From DASPKW01 sp038244055 (GTDB taxonomy: Bacteria > Planctomycetota > Phycisphaerae > Tepidisphaerales > Tepidisphaeraceae): a stretch of DNA of 7,752 nt. The notes beneath the pieces were generated by a model. It was not told the origin of the DNA, made no database searches, and was given only the letters and a program-made list of their open reading frames with translations. Where the stretch lies: the NCBI GenBank assembly GCA_038244055.1, contig JBBRTW010000358.1:1-7752 (forward strand), given 5' to 3'. Every line of letters starts with the position of its first letter. Position 1 is the stretch's first letter. Below, piece by piece: positions 5,401-7,752 of the stretch. The translations under genes were made by a program, and so were the position numbers.

Positions 5401-7024
5401 CACCATCCCCAACGGCACGCTCACCCCAATCGCGCCAGGCGACCCGTTCTATTTCCAGATCAGTTCCGGCTTCGGCGCCAGCGTCGCCAACGGCGTCGTG
5501 GCGGCCATCCAGAACGGCATTTCCAACGTCGCCTTGAACATCACCGTCCGGGCCTCGGACCCGCGCGTCAGCATCGGCTCGACGCCGGGCGTCGTGAACA
5601 ACATCGGCGCGGGCCAGACGGCGGCGTTTGATGTCACCTTCACCGGCGATGGCCGGCCGCACCGGTTCGATCTTCAGTTCGTCCGCCAGGGAACGGATGT
5701 CGTGCTCGGCTCGATTCCCGTGGTCATCGGCACACCCATCGTCGGCGATGGCTACGAGTATGAAGATCTGACGGAAGGCCAGATCACCCAGCTCGATGAT
5801 TTCGGAAGTTGGGTCAACCCGCTTCTGCCGGCCAACACCGCGCCCACTTATTCCAAGGGATCGAGTCAGTCGCTCACCGAGGATTCCGGCCCGATGAGCG
5901 TTCCCGGCTGGGCGACGGGCATCAGCACCGGCGCGCCGGCGGAGACGGATCAGTTGGTCGACTTCCTGGTTAGCAACGACAACCCCGCGCTGTTCACCGT
6001 GCAGCCGTCCATCGCATCCGATGGCACGCTGTCCTACACGCCCGCGCCCGGCACCATCGGCTCGGCGACCGTGACCGTCCGCCTGCACGATACCGGCGGC
6101 ACGGTTGGCGGCGGCGTCGATACCAGCGCGGCCCAGACTTTCACCGTGCAAGTCAATTCGGCCGTGCCGCTGACGGTCACCTCGCGAATGGACATCCCCG
6201 CCCGGCAGGCGGTGGTACTCGATCTGAGCGCCAACATCGCCGGCGGCCCGCTGGCCAGCGCGTTGCAACTTATGAATCTGACGACCGGCCTGCCCGCGAC
6301 TCTACCCGCGCCCGCTTATGACCCCGCGCTCCATCGCATCACCATCGACTTCTCCCAACTCAAGCTTCCCAATGGCAACTACCGGCTGACGATCGCCGCC
6401 GGAGCGCTCCCCGGCCTGGCCGCCGATCACCAGTTCGATTTCTTCCTGCTGGCCGGCGATGCCGACCGCGATCGCACGGTGGGGCTCAATGATCTTCTGA
6501 CCCTCGCCAACCATTACGGCCTGTCGGGCGTCGCCTATGCCGATGGCGATTTTGATGGCGATGGCATCGTCAGCTTAAACGATCTTCTGACCCTGGCGAA
6601 TAATTACGGTCTTCACCTCGATCCTCCAGCAGCACCGGCCGCGGTTCCGGCGGCCGCGCCGGCTCCGGCGGAAGTGACGCCCGCAGCCTCCAGCACTGCC
6701 GCCGCTCCGGCGGTCGTTTCATCGGCGGCCCCGGCCGTCACACCGGCAACACTCCCCATCATCACCTCGGTGCGGTCGCCGCGCGCGACCGCGTTGAAGT
6801 CGACAACCGCGAAGCCTCCTGTGCAGGTTCGTCCCGCGGCTCCGATCAGCCGGCCGATCGTCAAACCCAATCGAGCGCAGTCCACTGCCGCTCAGTCCAA
6901 AACGAGCACGGCCGCACCCAGCGCCAAATCCTCCACCCGACAAAGCGTTTTTTCGGCCTCGCCGATCTTCGGCGCTTCCAGCTTTGCGAAAAAGCGTACG
7001 CCCACCGCCGCAGTCTGGGCATGA
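2465..7024 (+). CDS. giant surface/secreted protein: SdrD-B repeats, integrin-beta-like VWA, cadherin-like, dockerin
   Basis: This 1519-residue protein is probably exported and used in adhesion or surface scaffolding (inference). Residues 1-43 are basic and end in GLDPLETRTMLTG, the planctomycete secretion-associated LEPLExRxLL-type motif; there is no classical hydrophobic signal peptide. Six SdrD-B/Cna-B-like modules follow (about 44-141, 148-250, 253-356, 358-457, 464-574, 580-650), each with two DxNxDG-type calcium loops. About 709-1022 is a VWA domain closest to the integrin beta I domain (DxTxS at 718-722, DQPE at 805-808, ATD at 889-891), trailed by a beta-sandwich (about 1023-1090). 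A cadherin-like/tandem-95-like domain (about 1126-1232) and an Ig-like domain (about 1236-1328) precede a type I dockerin (about 1330-1383). The tail (1384-1519) is Ala/Pro-rich and basic. Only one cysteine (Cys49) is seen, so disulfides are unlikely. The start at 2465 is set by AAGGAG. No enzyme domain is visible; an alternative role is binding a cohesin-bearing partner. Confidence 0.9.
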   Translation: MNSTSSRSGRLNARRSRQQEKARRMIRAAVGLDPLETRTMLTGNAFVSCLYDLNGNGLKDADEPPLVGWTVFADLNKNAALDAGEPSLLTNVDGEATLTGLGSGKVDIREILPSGWSTTTGTDLQRVNISNNTTTDVVFLNAPGTPYGSVTGTVWNDVNGDGIRAAADAGIPGWTVFADLNTNRVKDAGEPFAITDASGQYTISGLTTGQYKIREITPTGWDPTLGFNGANTVDVTAGSASVSDFGNFSIASVGTIQGTVWNDVNADGVRAGGDPGMGGWTVFLDLNSDGSPTAGEPSAVTDTAGVYSFPSVIVGTYKVTEVLQSGWNLSPGHAISTNVTVVSEGTPNADFANFTPTLGSVSGTIWNDINADGIMGAEPGLSGWTVFIDQNADGLLSAGELSAATDASGSYTLAGVPVGSLVVREIPQVGWSATAPGTGMQTVIVQNASNISGINFGNKQRTDGAISGTVFADTNQNGVKDAGERGLAGITVYIDTNNNGVLDASEPTAVSSADLFYTPAVDETGTYTFTHLPTGAYHVREIVPAVLSSTPVAATEQAITLAAGEDRRNVNFADVFRPNEIHGLVFDDLNKNHVRDVGEAGLGGVTVYLDLNRDNLYQATEPRTVTGVDGSYSFTTSLAPGSYVVRELRHSGREHSYPTTTSGILWPGGVSNPAIGNVTPTSITTSLSQGQVEHDNVSLTLPGSGALTNMVDVFLLFDDTGSFTANSPIVRAAFPQIISSLQTAMPTVDFGFGVGRFEEYANFASEFATGRPFILNQPIVDQNTPGFSAAIQSALDRTAPGYGGDQPETDIEALWQMATGSGFDGNNNGTTTDSGPAGMVSTQLTPGNSGDVPSFGSFTVDTAGGVLPAAGTIGGAGFRAGALPIILVATDTGFAFQPAGETSITGINGLTLPMSALTQTSRNTTPFSSGAGIQQTITALNALGAMVIGLGTNGGTTIDPRQDLEAIAKLTGAVNHTLTTIPNGTLTPIAPGDPFYFQISSGFGASVANGVVAAIQNGISNVALNITVRASDPRVSIGSTPGVVNNIGAGQTAAFDVTFTGDGRPHRFDLQFVRQGTDVVLGSIPVVIGTPIVGDGYEYEDLTEGQITQLDDFGSWVNPLLPANTAPTYSKGSSQSLTEDSGPMSVPGWATGISTGAPAETDQLVDFLVSNDNPALFTVQPSIASDGTLSYTPAPGTIGSATVTVRLHDTGGTVGGGVDTSAAQTFTVQVNSAVPLTVTSRMDIPARQAVVLDLSANIAGGPLASALQLMNLTTGLPATLPAPAYDPALHRITIDFSQLKLPNGNYRLTIAAGALPGLAADHQFDFFLLAGDADRDRTVGLNDLLTLANHYGLSGVAYADGDFDGDGIVSLNDLLTLANNYGLHLDPPAAPAAVPAAAPAPAEVTPAASSTAAAPAVVSSAAPAVTPATLPIITSVRSPRATALKSTTAKPPVQVRPAAPISRPIVKPNRAQSTAAQSKTSTAAPSAKSSTRQSVFSASPIFGASSFAKKRTPTAAVWA
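2594..4414 (+). repeat. six SdrD-B-like modules encoded in tandem
   Basis: The segment encodes six related modules of about 100 residues. Each follows the plan G-x-V/I-x-G-T-V-[W/F]-x-D-x-N-x-[D/N]-G, then G-[W/I/V]-T-V-[F/Y]-x-D-x-N and a GEP/SEP-type end, then a beta strand ending in a REI/REL/TEV motif. Modules 2, 3 and 4 are closest, sharing GTVWNDVN/GTIWNDIN at residues 152, 258 and 363, which suggests recent duplication. Modules 5 and 6 diverge (GTVFADTN, GLVFDDLN), and module 5 carries an extra insert around residues 510-524. Confidence 0.85.
4589..5530 (+). other. segment encoding an integrin-beta-I-like VWA domain
   Basis: This part of the surface-protein gene (residues 709-1022) encodes a VWA-type fold with a metal-ion-dependent adhesion site. 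Asp718, Thr720 and Ser722 form a D-x-T-x-S variant of DxSxS. Asp805-Gln-Pro-Glu808 matches the D-x-P-E motif of integrin beta subunits that serves the synergistic metal site and supplies the MIDAS glutamate. Asp891 in LVATD is the likely last MIDAS ligand. DFGFGVGRFEEY (749-760) corresponds to the integrin F-x-I-G-F-G-S-F strand. The alignment is by eye from recalled family motifs. Confidence 0.7.
6452..6613 (+). repeat. duplicated dockerin type I calcium loops
   Basis: The segment encodes the two halves of a type I dockerin, GDADRDRTVGLNDLLTLANH and GDFDGDGIVSLNDLLTLANN, exactly 30 residues apart. Calcium ligands would be Asp1332/1334/1336/1343 and Asp1362/1364/1366/1373. At DNA level GATCTTCTGACCCT is identical at 6491-6504 and 6581-6594. 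Dockerins bind cohesin modules in known systems; no cohesin is visible in this window. Confidence 0.9.
6614..7021 (+). other. segment encoding a basic Ala/Pro/Ser/Thr-rich C-terminal tail
   Basis: Residues 1384-1519, following the dockerin, are low-complexity, rich in Ala, Pro, Ser and Thr. After Glu1403 there is no Asp or Glu at all, while 14 Lys/Arg residues occur. It ends with FSASPIFGASSFAKKRTPTA and three more residues. The tail is likely disordered; anchoring to the wall or to acidic polymers is only a guess. Confidence 0.75.
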
Positions 7025-7031
7025 GCCATGG

Positions 7032-7062
7032 TTGACAAGGTGCATTCTCTTGAGCCTATGAT
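7032..7062 (+). promoter_or_regulatory. sigma70-like promoter candidate after the surface-protein gene
   Basis: A perfect TTGACA (7032-7037) is followed 19 bp later by TATGAT (7057-7062). The -35 is ideal and the -10 good, but the spacer is longer than the optimal 17. It points into the dehydrogenase remnant and then antisense into the minus-strand gene, with no intact plus-strand gene in the window. It may be a relic or a chance match. Confidence 0.35.
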
Positions 7063-7241
7063 GGGTAGACGCGGTGGTGCCCTCGATCATGGATACGCCC
7101 GCCAATCGCCAGGCGATGCCCAGCGCCGATTGGAGCAAGTGGCCGACGGTCGCCGACGTTGCCGCAACGATGGCATTTCTGGCATCGCCCCAGAATGTGG
7201 TGACGCGCGGGGCGCTGGTGCCGATCTATGGGCAAAGTTGA
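7062..7241 (+). pseudogene. 3' remnant of a short-chain dehydrogenase/reductase (SDR) gene
   Basis: In this frame the DNA encodes WVDAVVPSIMDTPANR, then AMPSADWSKWPTVADVAATM, FLASPQNVVTRGALVPIYGQ and a final Ser before TGA (7239-7241). That is the C-terminal end of a classical SDR: the VNAV-x-PS-x-x-DTPANR strand and loop after the active site, the W-x-x-x-x-[ED]-[VI]-A helix, the FLAS segment and the TGA-x-[IL]-P-V-x-G end. About 58 of the usual 240-250 residues remain. The Rossmann GxxxGxG motif and the catalytic Ser-Tyr-Lys are absent. The frame is closed upstream by TGA at 7059-7061, and the surface-protein gene ends 37 nt before the first residue. An ATG at 7089 could start a 50-residue peptide but lacks a good ribosome-binding site. 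I read it as a 5'-truncated pseudogene. Confidence 0.75.
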
Positions 7242-7291
7242 TTGCGATGCTCGGCCACAAGCAAGGATGAACCCACGCCGCGTACAACCAT

Positions 7292-7752
7292 TTACAAGCG
7301 CTTCCACCCCGCCACAGGCCGCGCCACTCCATCCACTTCAACGCCCGATTTTCCGACCTTGATCTGCTTGGCGCGCTGCAGCGAGCCATCGTCCATCCGC
7401 ACTTCGTACGTCGCCGGCGCGAGGGAAACCTCGGCCAGTTCGATCGCGATGACCTCCGATTCGGCATCGAATTTCCGGGTGCCGAAGAGCACCGATCGGA
7501 CGGCCGCGCGAACGCGCTGCGGGCGGCCCCAGACGACGGTCTCGAAATCCATCCCTTCGACCTCCCCATCAAAAAAATCGCCATTGGTCAGGATGAGCCC
7601 GCGCTTGCTTCCGGGCGCGCCGGCATCGGGCGGGATGGGATTGAAGACCAGACGGGCGATGCCTTCGCGCGGTGTGGTGAATCCCTTGTCGTCGCGGATG
7701 TAGCGCACGACGGTCGCGTTCAGGCCGATCGGCTGACACGCAAGCATGTCGC
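7292..7752 (-). CDS. uncharacterised beta-rich repeat protein, C-terminal part
   Basis: The minus-strand frame is open from the right edge to a TAA at 7294-7292. The 153 complete codons visible are the C-terminal end of a longer protein. The internal ATG at 7747 is unlikely to be the true start, because the frame continues upstream of it and no Shine-Dalgarno is visible. The sequence looks like tandem beta-rich units: one ending GIARLVFNPI, a second with GLILTNGDFFDGEVEGMDF and ending VRSVLFG, a third with VRMDDGSLQRAKQIKVGKSG and ending in a basic C-terminus. The G-D-x-x-x-G-x-V pattern recalls small-barrel (SH3/LSm-like) repeats in planctomycete hypothetical proteins, but I cannot assign a family. 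One Cys is seen in MLACQP and no membrane segment. It converges on the SDR remnant, with no clear terminator between. Confidence 0.75.
   Translation of the reverse strand, partial: DMLACQPIGLNATVVRYIRDDKGFTTPREGIARLVFNPIPPDAGAPGSKRGLILTNGDFFDGEVEGMDFETVVWGRPQRVRAAVRSVLFGTRKFDAESEVIAIELAEVSLAPATYEVRMDDGSLQRAKQIKVGKSGVEVDGVARPVAGWKRL

Noticed and set aside
5249..6268. Minus-strand open frame of 339 codons inside the surface-protein gene
   Set aside because: It is rich in Arg, Gly and Asp with no recognisable domain, as expected of the complement of GC-rich coding DNA. The plus frame is clearly coding.
7028..7270. 80-codon plus-strand open frame after the surface gene
   Set aside because: The SDR similarity lies in a different frame over the same bases, so this frame is a shadow.
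7087..7584. Minus-strand open frame of 165 codons at the right end
   Set aside because: It is Arg/Ser-rich and out of frame with the better beta-repeat frame ending at 7292.

Overview
The window looks like chromosomal DNA of a GC-rich member of the Planctomycetota, possibly from the Phycisphaerae/Tepidisphaerales side. The evidence is a giant secreted protein that opens with a basic stretch and a GLDPLETRTMLTG motif (the planctomycete 'LEPLExRxLL' type N-terminus), its SdrD-B, integrin/VWA-like and dockerin modules, and heptamer repeat arrays of a kind I recall between planctomycete genes. The phylum call is inferred from these traits; no marker gene is present.

Layout. (1) Positions 1-68 hold the first 22 codons of a minus-strand gene with a strong Shine-Dalgarno. 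(2) A 133-bp divergent intergenic region follows, carrying an extended -10 promoter for hisC. (3) hisC (202-1272) and hisB (1437-2045) lie on the plus strand and encode two histidine biosynthesis enzymes. They are separated by 164 bp made largely of short repeats, including two different 7-bp tandem arrays. (4) Positions 2046-2464 are non-coding, with a hairpin after hisB, a G-rich quadruplex-type run and a long imperfect hairpin ahead of the next gene. (5) Positions 2465-7024 encode one 1519-residue surface or secreted protein: six SdrD-B/Cna-B-like modules, an integrin-beta-like VWA headpiece, a cadherin-like domain, an Ig-like domain, a type I dockerin pair and a basic Ala/Pro-rich tail. 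(6) Positions 7062-7241 hold the broken 3' end of a short-chain dehydrogenase gene. (7) The 3' part of an uncharacterised minus-strand gene (7292 to the right edge) converges on it.

The his genes act together: HisB makes imidazole-acetol phosphate and HisC transaminates it. They form an isolated pair here, since no other his gene lies in the window. The giant protein has its own ribosome-binding site and a 419-bp leader region, so it is probably a separate transcription unit with a role in adhesion or cell-surface scaffolding. The most interesting part is the integrin-beta-like headpiece within it, followed by the SDR gene remnant and the repeat and G-quadruplex structures flanking hisB.
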